From: Pseudomonadota bacterium
GTDB lineage: Bacteria > Pseudomonadota > Gammaproteobacteria > Burkholderiales > Burkholderiaceae_B
Direction: 5' to 3'
NCBI GenBank assembly: GCA_023389155.1
Contig: JAEWEV010000034.1
Span: 153,500 to 217,499 of the forward strand
Length of the DNA: 64,000 bases
This document shows positions 17,599 through 27,258 of the stretch, one piece after another. The notes below the pieces were generated by a model. The model did no database searches and had not been told where the DNA came from. It saw only the letters and a program-made list of their open reading frames with translations. Numbering within the stretch: the first letter of the stretch is position 1; each line of letters starts with the position of its first letter. The position numbers were made by a program, and so were the translations under genes.

Positions 17599-18582
17599 AT
17601 GTCCATATTTTCGTATTTTTATAAATCTGCACTGATTGTTGGGATGTGCGTCGTTTTCAGCTCCGTTGCATTGGCTCAATATCCAAGTAAGCCCATCACT
17701 CTGATTGTCAACTACCCGGCCGGAGGTGCGCTTGATCTGGCAGCGCGTGCGATCGCCTCACATTTGTCGAATCAATTCGGCAAGACCATTGTGGTTGAAA
17801 ATAAGCCTGGTGCATCAGGGCTGATCGGCGCGGAATTTGCGTCTCGCCAGAAGCCTGACGGCTATACGATGCTTGCCACGATTGATTCGCTGGTCACCGT
17901 CAATCCGTATATTTTTGGCGAGAAACGTTTTGATCCGGATGAGAAACTGGAACTGCTAGGCCTACTTGGCACTTTCAACCAGGTGCTACTGGTGCCCAAG
18001 GATTCGGCTATCACGGATATGGCGGCACTCGTTAAACTGTCCAAAACCAAAGAACTGAATTATTCGTCCGCGGGCGCTGGTACTCCGGGTCATTTGGCTA
18101 TGGAGAGCCTTAAACTGGCAGCAAATATTAACATCATGAATATTCCGTTTAATGGTAATGCGCCAGCGCTAAACGCATTGCTGGGAAAACAAGTTGATGC
18201 GGGTTTTCTGGCTCTGGGTGGTTCGACCCTGCAGCATGTCAAGGCCGGTTCGCTGATTCCGCTGGCAGTTTCTGGAAAAATGCGTGATCTCAATCTGCCC
18301 GAAGTGCCAACCGTGGCAGAAAGCAGTTTGAATGGCCTGAAAGACTTTGACATGGAATTTGCATTTTTTCTGATGGCTCCAAAAGGTATAGACAGGGACA
18401 TTGCCGAGAAATGGAACGCGGCCATTGCAAATGCAATGCAATCTGATCAGATAAAAAGCCAGTTTGATAATTTGAATATTCACAGAATCAAGGGGTCCCG
18501 GCAAGAAGCGAAACAGTGGTTAAGCACCTATGGACGTCGTATTCATGACACGATCAAAAAGGCTAAGATCACGGTTGAGTGA
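17599..18582 (+). CDS. Bug/TctC-family receptor, third gene of the sulfatase operon
   Basis: A 327-residue TTT receptor. The signal peptide is SIFSYFYKSALIVGMCVVFSSVALA and the mature start is YPSKPITLIVNYPAGGALDLAARAIASHL. An ATG two codons upstream (17593) is only three bases from the AGG, whereas ATG 17599 has good spacing, so the latter is chosen. It follows the sulfatase by 22 bp. It is clearly different in sequence from the Bug gene at the start of this operon, so the two are unlikely to be a recent duplication. Confidence 0.9.
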   Translation: MSIFSYFYKSALIVGMCVVFSSVALAQYPSKPITLIVNYPAGGALDLAARAIASHLSNQFGKTIVVENKPGASGLIGAEFASRQKPDGYTMLATIDSLVTVNPYIFGEKRFDPDEKLELLGLLGTFNQVLLVPKDSAITDMAALVKLSKTKELNYSSAGAGTPGHLAMESLKLAANINIMNIPFNGNAPALNALLGKQVDAGFLALGGSTLQHVKAGSLIPLAVSGKMRDLNLPEVPTVAESSLNGLKDFDMEFAFFLMAPKGIDRDIAEKWNAAIANAMQSDQIKSQFDNLNIHRIKGSRQEAKQWLSTYGRRIHDTIKKAKITVE

Positions 18583-18590
18583 ACGGAACA

Positions 18591-18900
18591 GTGAAAGTAA
18601 GTATCGCCGGGTTTGATGAGCTGCCGAATGTCAAATCACTGAGCCAACAAGGACTCCAGGGTGCGAAGACGGCTTCGTGGGGAGGGCTGGTCGCACCCAA
18701 AGGCACGTCACCAAAAGTTGTCTCGTGTGAGTGATGCCCTTCAAAACGTATTACGAAAACCGGACGTTATTGAGCGTCTCAAAGCAGTCGGTGCTTATCC
18801 TGAATATGAAGAGCCCAATGTCTTCAACAAACGCATCGCCAATGACTCTCGTGTCGGGAAGCAGGTTATTGAAGAGAATGGACTGCGTAAACTGCGGTAA
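18591..18900 (+). pseudogene. Decayed Bug receptor, C-terminal third, frameshifted
   Basis: Two frames together recreate the C-terminal part of a Bug receptor. From 18591 one frame reads FDELPNVKSLSQQGLQG then TASWGGLVAPKGTSPKVVS before a stop at 18732. A second frame continues with VSDALQNVLRKPDVIERLKAVGAYPEYEEPN and ends GLRKLR at 18900. These match the usual order: LPDVPTxxEQG, then a GLxAPxGT segment, then the ALxxPxVxxxLxxxGxxP segment. The N-terminal two thirds are absent. It lies 8 bp after an intact Bug gene. Confidence 0.75.
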
Positions 18901-19109
18901 TCGTAAGTATTCAGCCTGGAAGGGCGTTATTGGCCTGCAACCCATGTCGCCTGCGACCAGCGTCCGCTTGCAATACAATTATCAATACATCCTGTCAGTT
19001 CATCCCTGACGCATCTGACCGGAGTCGTCATATTTCTTGAGGTCAGATGCGCAGAAACGATGGTTCTCGTTAAACCGCTGTCCAGTAGCGGTGCGGCCTC
19101 CAGCAGACC

Positions 19110-19235
19110 CGCCTCAAGGAAATCAGTGCGACACCCGTTGGTTCCACGCCAGAAGAACTCGCACAATTGGTTGACCAGGAAACGAAAAAGTGGGGACTGA
19201 TTATTGATTCAATTGGGGGATTGAAGAAGGAGTGA
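19110..19235 (+). pseudogene. Second Bug receptor remnant (last ~40 codons)
   Basis: The frame ending at 19235 reads ATPVGSTPEELAQLVDQETKKW then GLIIDSIGGLKKE, the classical Bug C-terminus (GGTPEEFxxFxxxExxKW). Nothing upstream continues it, so it is a relic of another receptor gene. It is separate from the remnant ending at 18900, whose C-terminus is already complete. Confidence 0.65.
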
Positions 19236-19383
19236 TTGCAGATTAATGATATTTGCGCGTGCCAAAACACATAAGAACTATGCCGCCCTGAATCAGTATC
19301 CAGAATCATATGAACTAGCGGTTGCAAACCCCTGCTTCTCATGAAGCGGGGGTAAGGTAACCCGCCAAATGAAATCCGATATT

Positions 19384-20979
19384 TCAGCTCGCGTTCATTG
19401 CGCCATTTACCAAGCGCGTAATCTGTAAGGGATTTCCTTCTCTGACAGCATCAGGAAGCAAAGTATCAGGTATATCCTGATAGCAGACGGGGCGTAAGAA
19501 GCGATCGATGGCCGTAGCGCCCACTGAAGTAAACATCGAATTGGAGCTGGAGGGGAAGGGACCCCCATGAACCATCGCATGGCACACCTCGACACCCGTG
19601 GGAAAACCGTTAGCTAGAATACGGCCAGCCTTGCGTTCCAGCACCGGTAAGAGTCGTCTTGCAAGTTCGTGATCTGCGTCATCCATTTGCAGCGTTGCTG
19701 TCAATTGTCCTTCCAGCGCTTCAGTGACTGCGAGCAGCTGAGCTTCGTCGCGTACCGAAACGATGACAGATGCGGGGCCGAACATCTCGACGTGTAAACC
19801 TGAATTCTGCAGAAATTCGTCTGCACTGGTCAGGTAAAGGGCTGCATGCGCGCCGTTGGGCGTATCGCTTGCATCAATGCCAGATCCGACTTTCTGAACC
19901 CCTTTCATTGATTCAACCTTGGCAGTACCTTGTGTATAGGCTTCATGGATACCTGGCGTTAACATGGTCTGTGCAGCCTTATCAGCGAGTGCTGTCTTGG
20001 CCGCTTGCAGGAAAGAATCCAGATCAGGGCCGTCCATAGCCAGGACCAGACCGGGATTCGTGCAGAACTGCCCAGCACCCAGGTTAAGTGAATCTACAAA
20101 ATCGCTGGCAATCTGCTCGCTACGCGCTTGCAAGGCGCCGGGTAGCAAATACACGGGATTGATACTGCTCATCTCGGCGTAGACTGGAATAGGTTCTGTA
20201 CGACTGTTGGCAATGGCGGTCAGCGCCAGGCCACCTTGGCGGGAGCCCGTAAAGCCTACTGCCTTGATTGCCGGATGGGCTACCAGTTGTTCGCCGACTT
20301 CACGGCCCCTTCCTACCAGGAGAGAAAATACGCCTTCAGGCAGCTGCAGGTCTTGTGCCGCTTTCTGGATTGCGCGTCCCACCAGCTCGGACGTTCCCAA
20401 ATGTGCACTATGCGCTTTGACGATTACCGGTGCGCCGGCGGCCAAGGCTGAGGCGGTATCGCCGCCTGCGACGGAGAAAGCAAGAGGAAAGTTGCTTGCT
20501 CCAAAAACGACCACCGGCCCAAGCGGAATCTTTGCCAGACGCAGATCTGCTCGGGGTAATGGCTGGCGATCGGCCTGCGCATGGTCGATGCTGGCTGACA
20601 GGAATAATCCGTCACGCACCACCTGAGCGAATAACTTGAGTTGTCCCACGGTGCGGCCTCGCTCACCCTGCAGGCGGGCGAGAGGTAAACCAGTTTCGGC
20701 ATGCGCGCGCTCAATAAGGGTATCTCCCAGAGACATAATGTTATCAGCGATGGTTTCCAGAAACTGTGCTCGCAGGGATAAGGGAATGGCGCGGTAGGGG
20801 TCAAACGCAGCGGCAGCCAGCTTTGCTGCGCGATCGACATCGTCTTTGCCTCCAAGACCGAATACCGGTTCAGATATTTCGCTATTCGTAGTAGGGTTGA
20901 AGGCAAGCATAGTGCCGGCCGTGCCGCGTACCGTACTTGCGCCAATGAGCATTTCGCCGGTAAGTTGTGTTTGTGTCAT
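19384..20979 (-). CDS. 2-oxoglutarate semialdehyde dehydrogenase (NADP-type aldehyde dehydrogenase)
   Basis: A 531-residue aldehyde dehydrogenase of the ketoglutarate-semialdehyde group. Catalytic C306 lies in [11 protein letters not shown]269 in YAEMSSINP, and the conserved Asn in [11 protein letters not shown] (N163). It would oxidise 2,5-dioxopentanoate to 2-oxoglutarate, the final step of D-glucarate/galactarate (and pentose) oxidative pathways. ATG 20979 follows CGGAA; the upstream extension of the frame is not conserved and is left out. It lies 93 bp downstream of the dehydratase gene that makes its substrate, in the same direction, giving a confident pathway assignment. Confidence 0.9.
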   Translation of the reverse strand: MTQTQLTGEMLIGASTVRGTAGTMLAFNPTTNSEISEPVFGLGGKDDVDRAAKLAAAAFDPYRAIPLSLRAQFLETIADNIMSLGDTLIERAHAETGLPLARLQGERGRTVGQLKLFAQVVRDGLFLSASIDHAQADRQPLPRADLRLAKIPLGPVVVFGASNFPLAFSVAGGDTASALAAGAPVIVKAHSAHLGTSELVGRAIQKAAQDLQLPEGVFSLLVGRGREVGEQLVAHPAIKAVGFTGSRQGGLALTAIANSRTEPIPVYAEMSSINPVYLLPGALQARSEQIASDFVDSLNLGAGQFCTNPGLVLAMDGPDLDSFLQAAKTALADKAAQTMLTPGIHEAYTQGTAKVESMKGVQKVGSGIDASDTPNGAHAALYLTSADEFLQNSGLHVEMFGPASVIVSVRDEAQLLAVTEALEGQLTATLQMDDADHELARRLLPVLERKAGRILANGFPTGVEVCHAMVHGGPFPSSSNSMFTSVGATAIDRFLRPVCYQDIPDTLLPDAVREGNPLQITRLVNGAMNAS

Positions 20980-21072
20980 GGTATTTCCGAAGAGTATTAG
21001 GGACAAGGCAAGCGAGCCCAGCTGGCTTGCCAGGAATTGACCCGACTGGACCAATTCCCGGAATTGTGTGGA

Positions 21073-21984
21073 TTACTGCAGGTCGTTAACGCTTTCTATC
21101 AGGGATTTGAGCATTTCCTTCTCTTCGCCCGTCAGGTTCGTCAACGGCGGACGCACCGGACCTGGTGTACGACCTATCGCTTCAACGCCGGCCTTGATTG
21201 CGGACACAGGATATCCGGCCTGTCGATCGCGAATTTGAACGAACGGATAAAAGAAACGCTCGAGTATGGCGTCCATTGTTAGGTTGTCATTGGCGCGCAG
21301 AGCATTGTAGAAGCGTACGGCCATCCCCGGAATGAAGTTGAAGACGGCTGACGAGTATGTCGTAATGCCGATCCCATTGAAACCTTGCGCAAACAGTTCG
21401 TGCGTGGGCATGCCGCCGATATAGCAAAGGCGCTCACGCAGCGTCGAGGTGATATGACGGACCAAATCTGTTTTTCCCGTTCCATCCTTAAAGCCAATCA
21501 GGTTGGGGCACACATCAGCGAGGCGGGAAATGGTATCTGCATTTGCTATGGAGTTCGCGCGGTTATAAATAATCACGCCCAGAGCAGTGGAGTCGCACAC
21601 GGCTTTTATATGTTCGTAAATGCCCTCTTGTGGAACAGTCATTAGATAATGAGGCAACAGAAGCAGTCCGTCAGCGCCCGCATTCTCGGCGCGGCGAGCG
21701 ATGTCCTTGGCCAGTTCGGTTCCATAGCCACAACCGGCAATAATGGGCATCGCACCTGCGGCATCTTTTGCAGCGCGGGTGGTTCGAGCAATTTCTTCCG
21801 GCGTCAGGGAAAATAGTTCACCGGTGCCTCCCGCGGCAAAAAGACCTGCAGCATCGTAGCTCGACAGCCACTCGACATGTGCCTGATAGCTGTCCAGATT
21901 CAAACTGAGATCTTCGTTGAAGTGGGTAACCGGAAATGATAATAGGCCGGATGAAATGCGTTTTTTGAGTTCCTGCGGAGACAT
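21073..21984 (-). CDS. kdgD: 5-dehydro-4-deoxyglucarate dehydratase
   Basis: A 303-residue member of the dihydrodipicolinate-synthase superfamily. The Schiff-base lysine is K166 in IGFKDGTGK, the catalytic tyrosine Y140 in VIIYNRAN, and the substrate-loop motif [16 protein letters not shown] is at 49-64. The enzyme dehydrates and decarboxylates 5-dehydro-4-deoxyglucarate to 2-oxoglutarate semialdehyde. AAGGG precedes the ATG. The next gene encodes the matching semialdehyde dehydrogenase and the gene upstream is a GntR regulator, so this is an aldarate catabolic operon. The upstream dehydratases (galactarate/glucarate) are not in the window. Confidence 0.93.
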   Translation of the reverse strand: MSPQELKKRISSGLLSFPVTHFNEDLSLNLDSYQAHVEWLSSYDAAGLFAAGGTGELFSLTPEEIARTTRAAKDAAGAMPIIAGCGYGTELAKDIARRAENAGADGLLLLPHYLMTVPQEGIYEHIKAVCDSTALGVIIYNRANSIANADTISRLADVCPNLIGFKDGTGKTDLVRHITSTLRERLCYIGGMPTHELFAQGFNGIGITTYSSAVFNFIPGMAVRFYNALRANDNLTMDAILERFFYPFVQIRDRQAGYPVSAIKAGVEAIGRTPGPVRPPLTNLTGEEKEMLKSLIESVNDLQ

Positions 21985-22025
21985 TGAGCTAGCCCTTTGA
22001 AAAGTAATAATATGAATTACTATAA

Positions 22026-22035
22026 ATCATATGAT
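22026..22035. promoter_or_regulatory. Palindrome ATCATATGAT before kdgD, candidate GntR site
   Basis: A perfect 10-bp palindrome lies in an AT-rich stretch 42 bp before the kdgD start and about 90 bp after the stop of the GntR gene. It is a plausible operator for the neighbouring regulator. Weak flanking symmetry (TAAAT / ATTTA) supports it slightly. Confidence 0.35.
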
Positions 22036-22125
22036 GAATTTACAAGGTGTGTCAATATGCCGCTTGTGGTAATTCGGAATTCAAAAGGGCTTGCGGGTTG
22101 CGGAATTCTGGACCGAATCTGATAA

Positions 22126-22863
22126 TTAGTCCAAATCGCTCAAACTTCGTGCAATTGCCATGTAGCGTTGTAAACCTGACTGCAAATGATGGAACATGCT
22201 CTCGCGCGCCCGCTCTGCATTACCATCAAAAATGGCATTTGCAATTGCCTTGTGCTCAGTCAGAATGTCTTGATCTCTGCTCGGCAAATCCACGCCACCG
22301 CTAACAGACCGCAGTTTGGAACGTGGAATCATGCGGTAGCCAAAATGCTCCAGAAACATCCTGAAGCGCGGGTTGTTAGTGGCATCGGCGATTGCCATAT
22401 GAAATTCGTAATCCGCCTCGTCAGTTTGCTGGCCGTTGTTCATCAACAGGGTAAACCGGTCCAATTGACGCTGGATATGCGCCTGCTGGGCAGCGGAACG
22501 GCGTTGTGCTGCCAAACCCGCTGATTGAACCTCAATACCGATTCGCAATTCCATGGCTTCGATAATGTCGGAAATACGATCCGGAGCGGGGGCCAATCGG
22601 GAAAGCAGCTCCATTGGTTCGGGAGGAGGTAGTACGAAAACGCCTGCCCCTTGGCGTGATTCCAGTAGACGATCTGCTCGCAGGGCAGCAATTGCCTCCC
22701 GAATGACCGTTCGGCTAAAACCAAATTGCTGTATCAGGACAGGTTCGGTGGGCAACTTGTCGCCCGGCGCATATTCTCCCTGTTCGATGCGCGCACGCAA
22801 GATATCCGCAACCTGTGCAGATAAGGCTTTTTTCTTAGGAGGAATGGATGTTTTAGCTTTCAT
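22126..22863 (-). CDS. GntR-family regulator, FadR/FCD subfamily
   Basis: A 245-residue regulator. The winged helix is at residues 10-75 (LSAQVADILRARIEQGEYAPGDKLPTEPVLIQQFGFSRTVIREAIAALRADRLLESRQGAGVFV) and a C-terminal FCD domain contains the metal-type histidines FHMAIADATNN, LTEHKAIANAIFDGN and HHLQSG. The frame can start earlier at TTG or at ATG 22893; ATG 22863 is chosen because GGGAAA lies before it and it gives normal family length. It is upstream of and codirectional with the aldarate genes, and divergent from an amidase gene. It likely represses the kdgD operon until an aldarate intermediate binds. Confidence 0.85.
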   Translation of the reverse strand: MKAKTSIPPKKKALSAQVADILRARIEQGEYAPGDKLPTEPVLIQQFGFSRTVIREAIAALRADRLLESRQGAGVFVLPPPEPMELLSRLAPAPDRISDIIEAMELRIGIEVQSAGLAAQRRSAAQQAHIQRQLDRFTLLMNNGQQTDEADYEFHMAIADATNNPRFRMFLEHFGYRMIPRSKLRSVSGGVDLPSRDQDILTEHKAIANAIFDGNAERARESMFHHLQSGLQRYMAIARSLSDLD

Positions 22864-23098
22864 AGGTTTTCCCGGGCACGACTTACGCTGCATAAGCAAG
22901 CAATTTTGTCATTTAGACGAGTAATACGCAACTCTTGCTTTTGAGAGCATATAAAAATCCGATTCTGAATTTTCTGTTTGATGATCGATTGGCAGTGATA
23001 AATACGAGCCTGCCATTTGATAAAAAATTTTATTTATTGATCTCAGGTATTTGCCTGTATCCTCAATACTTGAACGAAACGTTATAAATGGAGGTTGA

Positions 23099-24454
23099 AT
23101 GGCTTTATTTCTGGACTCGATTGATAGTTGCAGATGGGCAGAGGGCAGCGAAGCGCTTACCGAAAGGCGACAGAATATTCTGAACTCAATTCATCAGGGA
23201 AATAAACGTGTACGTGCACTCATACACCTCGCGCCGGATGTGGTATCTGCGACCAGCGCAAATAAGAATGATCAGGCGTGTTTGCTTTCGGGCGTACCTG
23301 TTGCAGTCAAAGATCTGATTGACGTCGCGGGCATGCCTACGCGGATGGGTTGTAAGGCGGTCAATCACCTTCCGGTAGAGCACGCCCAGGTAATAACGAA
23401 CCTCATGGCCGCGGGAGCCTGGATCGCAGGTAAAAGTCATACTACGGAATTTGCGATGAGCGGATGGGGAGTCAGCCCTTTAGGTCGTCCGCTCAATCCT
23501 GTCAATGCCTCAGATGTATATTATACGGGTGGGTCAAGTAATGGCTCTGCCAGCGCTGTCGCGGCAGGTCTGGTACCGATTGCTCTGGGAACTGATACCG
23601 GTGGATCAGTGCGTATTCCATCCTCCTGGTGCGGTATTACCGGGTTAAAAGGTTCTCCCGGGTGGGTAAGCACGCAAGGTGTCGCCCCACTAAGCCAGCG
23701 TTTCGATGTAGTCGGCCCCATGGCACGTACTGCTGTGGATGCGGCGCGTGTCTATCGTGCTATTCTGCCGACCGCACGTCGTGAAGCTTTTGAAGCGAAT
23801 CTGGAAATTGCCGTTCAGGGCCGATTGCCGGTTCTATTGTTTGTCGACGATAGCAACTTACCTGAGGCTAGTATCGAAGTGCGTCAGGCATATCACGCAG
23901 CACGGAAAAAATGCGAAATGCTGGGATTTGGCATTGAAATCGTATCGTTGCCTTTTTCATTTGAAGAAATGGCGCAGACTTGGGCAGGCATCTCCGGTGT
24001 TGAAGGTTATTTGAATAACAAAGACTTGGTCAATGATCCAGATGCTCAGCTTGATGATGCGGTGCGTAGCAGTTTCGCACAGTCGGGTAAAACCGATTTA
24101 GATACGTACTTTAAGTTACTGAACCGCGGAGCCTATTTCCGCGAGTATATCGAGAATCTGTTGTGTGGTGAGCGTCTTTTCGTAGTCCCGACGACCAGTA
24201 CTGCAGCTATTCGTCTTACGGACTTTGACCCAAAACGTACGTTAGGTATCTACACCCGGTTCGTGAATTTGATTCAGGGTTGCAGTATTGCCGTTCCCAA
24301 CGGAATTTCACCAGACGGACGTCCCACATCCATGCAATTCGTAGGACCGTACTCACGGGATGCGAACATTGTAAGTACAGCGATGCATTGGCAGGCGAAC
24401 ACAGAATGGCATGGACTGATTCGTGAGATTCATGCCGAACAGATGGCCGATTAA
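23099..24454 (+). CDS. Amidase signature family hydrolase
   Basis: A 451-residue amidase. The Ser-cisSer-Lys triad is visible: K71 in VAVKDLID, the glycine-serine motif TGGSSNGSASAVAAG (143-157), and nucleophile S170 in GTDTGGSVRIPSS. AAATGGAGGTTGA precedes the ATG. It would cleave an amide to a carboxylate and ammonia in the cytoplasm. It is divergent from the GntR gene (235 bp between) and ends at its own terminator at 24491, so it is a single-gene unit. A role related to GatA is unlikely because there is no GatB/C. The substrate is unknown. Confidence 0.88.
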   Translation: MALFLDSIDSCRWAEGSEALTERRQNILNSIHQGNKRVRALIHLAPDVVSATSANKNDQACLLSGVPVAVKDLIDVAGMPTRMGCKAVNHLPVEHAQVITNLMAAGAWIAGKSHTTEFAMSGWGVSPLGRPLNPVNASDVYYTGGSSNGSASAVAAGLVPIALGTDTGGSVRIPSSWCGITGLKGSPGWVSTQGVAPLSQRFDVVGPMARTAVDAARVYRAILPTARREAFEANLEIAVQGRLPVLLFVDDSNLPEASIEVRQAYHAARKKCEMLGFGIEIVSLPFSFEEMAQTWAGISGVEGYLNNKDLVNDPDAQLDDAVRSSFAQSGKTDLDTYFKLLNRGAYFREYIENLLCGERLFVVPTTSTAAIRLTDFDPKRTLGIYTRFVNLIQGCSIAVPNGISPDGRPTSMQFVGPYSRDANIVSTAMHWQANTEWHGLIREIHAEQMAD

Positions 24455-24490
24455 ACGAAATGACCTATTAGCGCCCTGAATGTTTGCTAA

Positions 24491-24535
24491 AAGACAGTTT
24501 GCGCAGATCGACGCAAGCTGTCTTCTTTATTTCAT
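24491..24535 (+). terminator. Rho-independent terminator after the amidase gene
   Basis: Arms AAGACAGTTTGCG (24491-24503) and CGCAAGCTGTCTT (24512-24524) pair with one G-U, followed by a T-rich tail. It lies 37 bp after the amidase stop. Confidence 0.8.
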
Positions 24536-24539
24536 TTTA

Positions 24540-24623
24540 TTATGCCGTCACTTTGGCCAGAATCGGGGTGTTCATTTGCTGAAGCGTTTGCCCCTGGTAT
24601 TCGGGACGATCGATACTTTTTAC
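24540..24623 (-). pseudogene. Unidentified C-terminal coding remnant
   Basis: Directly after the stop of the ureidoglycolate-lyase-like gene, another minus-strand frame reads SIDRPEYQGQTLQQMNTPIL and then AKVTA, ending at 24540. It has protein-like composition but no start of its own. It could be the tail of a deleted gene. I do not recognise the family. Confidence 0.3.
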
Positions 24624-25186
24624 TTTAAAGGATCATTCACAAAAAATCGGGTCTGATGCGTTTTCGCAAAATCCATAAAATCCGTTAGTGTAGGAGAGGG
24701 GCCGCCCGCAAGGTGGCTCTCAATCTCATTCTGTGTGTTCGAATCGGTAATGAATGCAAAATCAATATATTCAGAATCCACAGGAAAACGCGCCAGCGAA
24801 TGCCAGACATTTTTCCAAAGCAGCACTCCACAGTCCCCCGGAATGTAAAATGCCCTTACATCTTCCGGAACAAACTGGTCTTTTTCGCTGGCCTGCTTGC
24901 CTACTACCATGATGTAAGGTACGTTCCCCATAGGAAAGAAGCATTGGTTTACTTCAAGATGTTTTTCCATGACAGAAAACTCTCGTCCCTTGTCGTGGTA
25001 TCTGTTGAACATGATTTGTGGCTCTGAGCCTGACGTGAAGGGCAGGCGCCAGGATTCGACCGTACCCGCGGCCAGATTTGGTGCAACGTCTCGCGGACGC
25101 CGCACCAGCCGGCCAAAAGGAGCAAAAGTCGTATCATCTACGAGTTGGCTAACGAGATTAATAACAGCCACATCCATAATCTTCAT
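24620..25186 (-). CDS. Ureidoglycolate lyase family (AllA-like) protein
   Basis: A 188-residue protein matching the AllA cupin-like fold: TFAPFGRLVRRP near residue 20, GREFSVMEKHLEVNQCFFPMG near 70-90, and FYIPGDCGVLLWKNVWHSLARFPV near 115-138. AllA converts ureidoglycolate to glyoxylate and urea at the end of allantoin breakdown. It is about 25 residues longer than typical AllA. ATG 25186 has AAGGA before it. No other allantoin genes are nearby; it sits 126 bp after a TRAP transporter operon and may act on that transporter's substrate instead. Fold call is good; reaction is uncertain. Confidence 0.7.
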   Translation of the reverse strand: MKIMDVAVINLVSQLVDDTTFAPFGRLVRRPRDVAPNLAAGTVESWRLPFTSGSEPQIMFNRYHDKGREFSVMEKHLEVNQCFFPMGNVPYIMVVGKQASEKDQFVPEDVRAFYIPGDCGVLLWKNVWHSLARFPVDSEYIDFAFITDSNTQNEIESHLAGGPSPTLTDFMDFAKTHQTRFFVNDPLK

Positions 25187-25312
25187 TTTCAATCCTTGAA
25201 TGCATACTATTTCGGATGCAATTAATCTCCCATCACGAAAAAATAGCTAGAGAAATAGTTAAAAAAAACAGGTCCCTGATCTAAGGCTCAACTGGCGGCC
25301 GTAACTTATCTG

Positions 25313-26602
25313 TCAGGAAACTGAAAACTGCGACGGTAACCATAGCGCGATTTCAGGTGCAATGAGCAGCATCGCTAGCAGGGTCAACAGGACCAGGCAA
25401 AATGGAAGAGCACCCAGAATTACGTCGATAAACTTGCCTTCTCCACGGATACTCTGCACCACGAACAGGTTGATACCAAAAGGGGGAGTCAACTGGCCCA
25501 TTTCACACAACAAAATCATCATTACGCCGAACCAGATTGGATCAAAGCCCATGGCGACAACAATCGGAACGGTCAGTGGCGCAGTCATGACCATCATGGC
25601 TAACGTGTCCATGAAGCACCCCAGTAAAATGTAGAATGCGATAAGTGCCAGCATGGTGCCCATGGGTGATAAGTTCAAGCCGGTAACAAAGTCTACGAGT
25701 TCAGTTGTCAGGCCAATGGATGATAAAACGAAGTTAAGAAAAAAGGCGGACAGTGTAATCAGAATGATCATGCCGGTCGTTCGCATGGTCGATTCAAACG
25801 CGTGACGCAATGTATTTACGTTCAGCGATCGTTTGGCGGCGGCAAGGATTAATGCGGCGATGACTCCGAGAGCGGCCGATTCACTTGCGGTAGCAATGCC
25901 GCTGTATATCACGCCAATCACAAGTACAAAGATGCCTAGCGGGGGAAGCAAATGCGGAAGACTGTCAATCCTATCGCGCCAGGTGACCTTGATATGCTTT
26001 CCTGAAACGCCAGGCTTCAAGAGACCGACCCCAACAATGACCATCACGAACATGAAGGTAAGCAGCAGGGCAGGGAATGTCGCGGCCAGATATAATTTGG
26101 GCACCGATACGTTCGCAATGAGTGCAAATACGATCATGTTAATGGACGGTGGAATGAGAATACCCAAGGTGCCCCCTGCAGCGATAGATCCCAGGAACAG
26201 CGGTGCGTTGTAGCCCGCCTTGCGTTGTTCAGGCAATGCAAGTGTAGAGATGGTTGCCGCAGTGGCTACGCTGGAACCACTGGTGGCTGAAAACATTGCA
26301 GAGGCGCCAATATTCGCGTTCATTAGGCCACCGGGTAGCCAGGTAACCCACTTCGACACCGCGCCGTACATTCTGCCGGCAATCCCCGAACACACCAGCA
26401 GTTCACCCATCAGTACATAGAGTGGAATGGCTACTAGCAGGAATTCCGCACTGGAACCCCAGGCAAGTTCACCTAATGCGTTTGTCAGCGGTAAGGGGGA
26501 AAACAACTCCGAAAGCGCCAACCCAAGCACTCCCACCGTGGCTGCGGCTGTCACGCTTAGTGTGAGCAGGCTGAGTAGAAAAATAATGGTAAAAGAAAGC
26601 AT
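25313..26602 (-). CDS. dctM: TRAP transporter large permease
   Basis: A 429-residue, strongly hydrophobic membrane protein with 12 or more predicted segments. It has the DctM hallmarks ELFSPLPLTNALGELAWGSS, VATAATISTLALPEQRKAGYN and LGILIPPSINMIVFALIANVSV. It carries the solute across the inner membrane driven by sodium or protons. The start is 3 bp after the DctQ stop, with GGAG in between. It forms a complete TRAP set with the DctQ and DctP genes upstream. Confidence 0.93.
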   Translation of the reverse strand: MLSFTIIFLLSLLTLSVTAAATVGVLGLALSELFSPLPLTNALGELAWGSSAEFLLVAIPLYVLMGELLVCSGIAGRMYGAVSKWVTWLPGGLMNANIGASAMFSATSGSSVATAATISTLALPEQRKAGYNAPLFLGSIAAGGTLGILIPPSINMIVFALIANVSVPKLYLAATFPALLLTFMFVMVIVGVGLLKPGVSGKHIKVTWRDRIDSLPHLLPPLGIFVLVIGVIYSGIATASESAALGVIAALILAAAKRSLNVNTLRHAFESTMRTTGMIILITLSAFFLNFVLSSIGLTTELVDFVTGLNLSPMGTMLALIAFYILLGCFMDTLAMMVMTAPLTVPIVVAMGFDPIWFGVMMILLCEMGQLTPPFGINLFVVQSIRGEGKFIDVILGALPFCLVLLTLLAMLLIAPEIALWLPSQFSVS

Positions 26603-26605
26603 GAC

Positions 26606-27229
26606 TTATTTCTCCGCGGTCGCCGAGGATGGTTTGGTGAGTGAGTGACCCTTCTCCGGGACCAGTTCTTCAATAATGTTTTCTTCAACTGATGTTATGC
26701 CAATAAGCTGACTTGCCTCACTCATGCGACGTTTACCGATCAGGTAGATTGAACATCCTGTCAATACCACAATCGTGATAAAGAAAAACAGATATCCTGC
26801 AAACCATAACGTCTGTGGGATCCACTGCGGGACTTGCAGAGGAGTATTTGATATCGCGTTGAAGGAAATGGAATCAGCCAGAACCTGCCATGCGTGGAAT
26901 GTCAATACTCCGACAAAAAGTCCAAGGCACAGAAGAGCAAACAGGTCAAGGCCTGCGCGCACGCGTCGTGGCAGGTGGGTATAGGCGACATCCACACGAA
27001 TATGGGAGCGTCGAAGCAGTGCGACAGGGAATGCCCATGCGCTGACAATGGCAAGCACGTAGCCCGCGATTTCATCCGCGCCGCCCATGGACCAGCCCAC
27101 CAGCTTTCGCAAGATCAGATCAATCACAATAAGAGTTGAGGAAGTCAGCAGGCAAACGCCGCCAATCCAGACTCCGCCTTGTGCTATCTTATCTATCAGG
27201 CGCTTGGGCGCCAGTGTTGGTGATTCCAT
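26606..27229 (-). CDS. dctQ: TRAP transporter small permease
   Basis: A 207-residue protein with four predicted membrane helices, longer than most DctQ proteins because of a charged C-terminal tail of about 45 residues (GKRRMSEASQLIG onward). The family segment GADEIAGYVLAIVSAWAFPVALLRRSHIRVDV is clear. GGAGG precedes ATG. It is the small membrane subunit that pairs with DctM. Confidence 0.9.
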   Translation of the reverse strand: MESPTLAPKRLIDKIAQGGVWIGGVCLLTSSTLIVIDLILRKLVGWSMGGADEIAGYVLAIVSAWAFPVALLRRSHIRVDVAYTHLPRRVRAGLDLFALLCLGLFVGVLTFHAWQVLADSISFNAISNTPLQVPQWIPQTLWFAGYLFFFITIVVLTGCSIYLIGKRRMSEASQLIGITSVEENIIEELVPEKGHSLTKPSSATAEK

Positions 27230-27258
27230 ATTAGCCTCCAGCTAGTATCCAGTGCTGA

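Noticed and set aside
20207..20626. Long antisense frame within the aldehyde dehydrogenase gene
   Set aside because: It is fully inside a well-supported gene and has the composition expected from the opposite strand.
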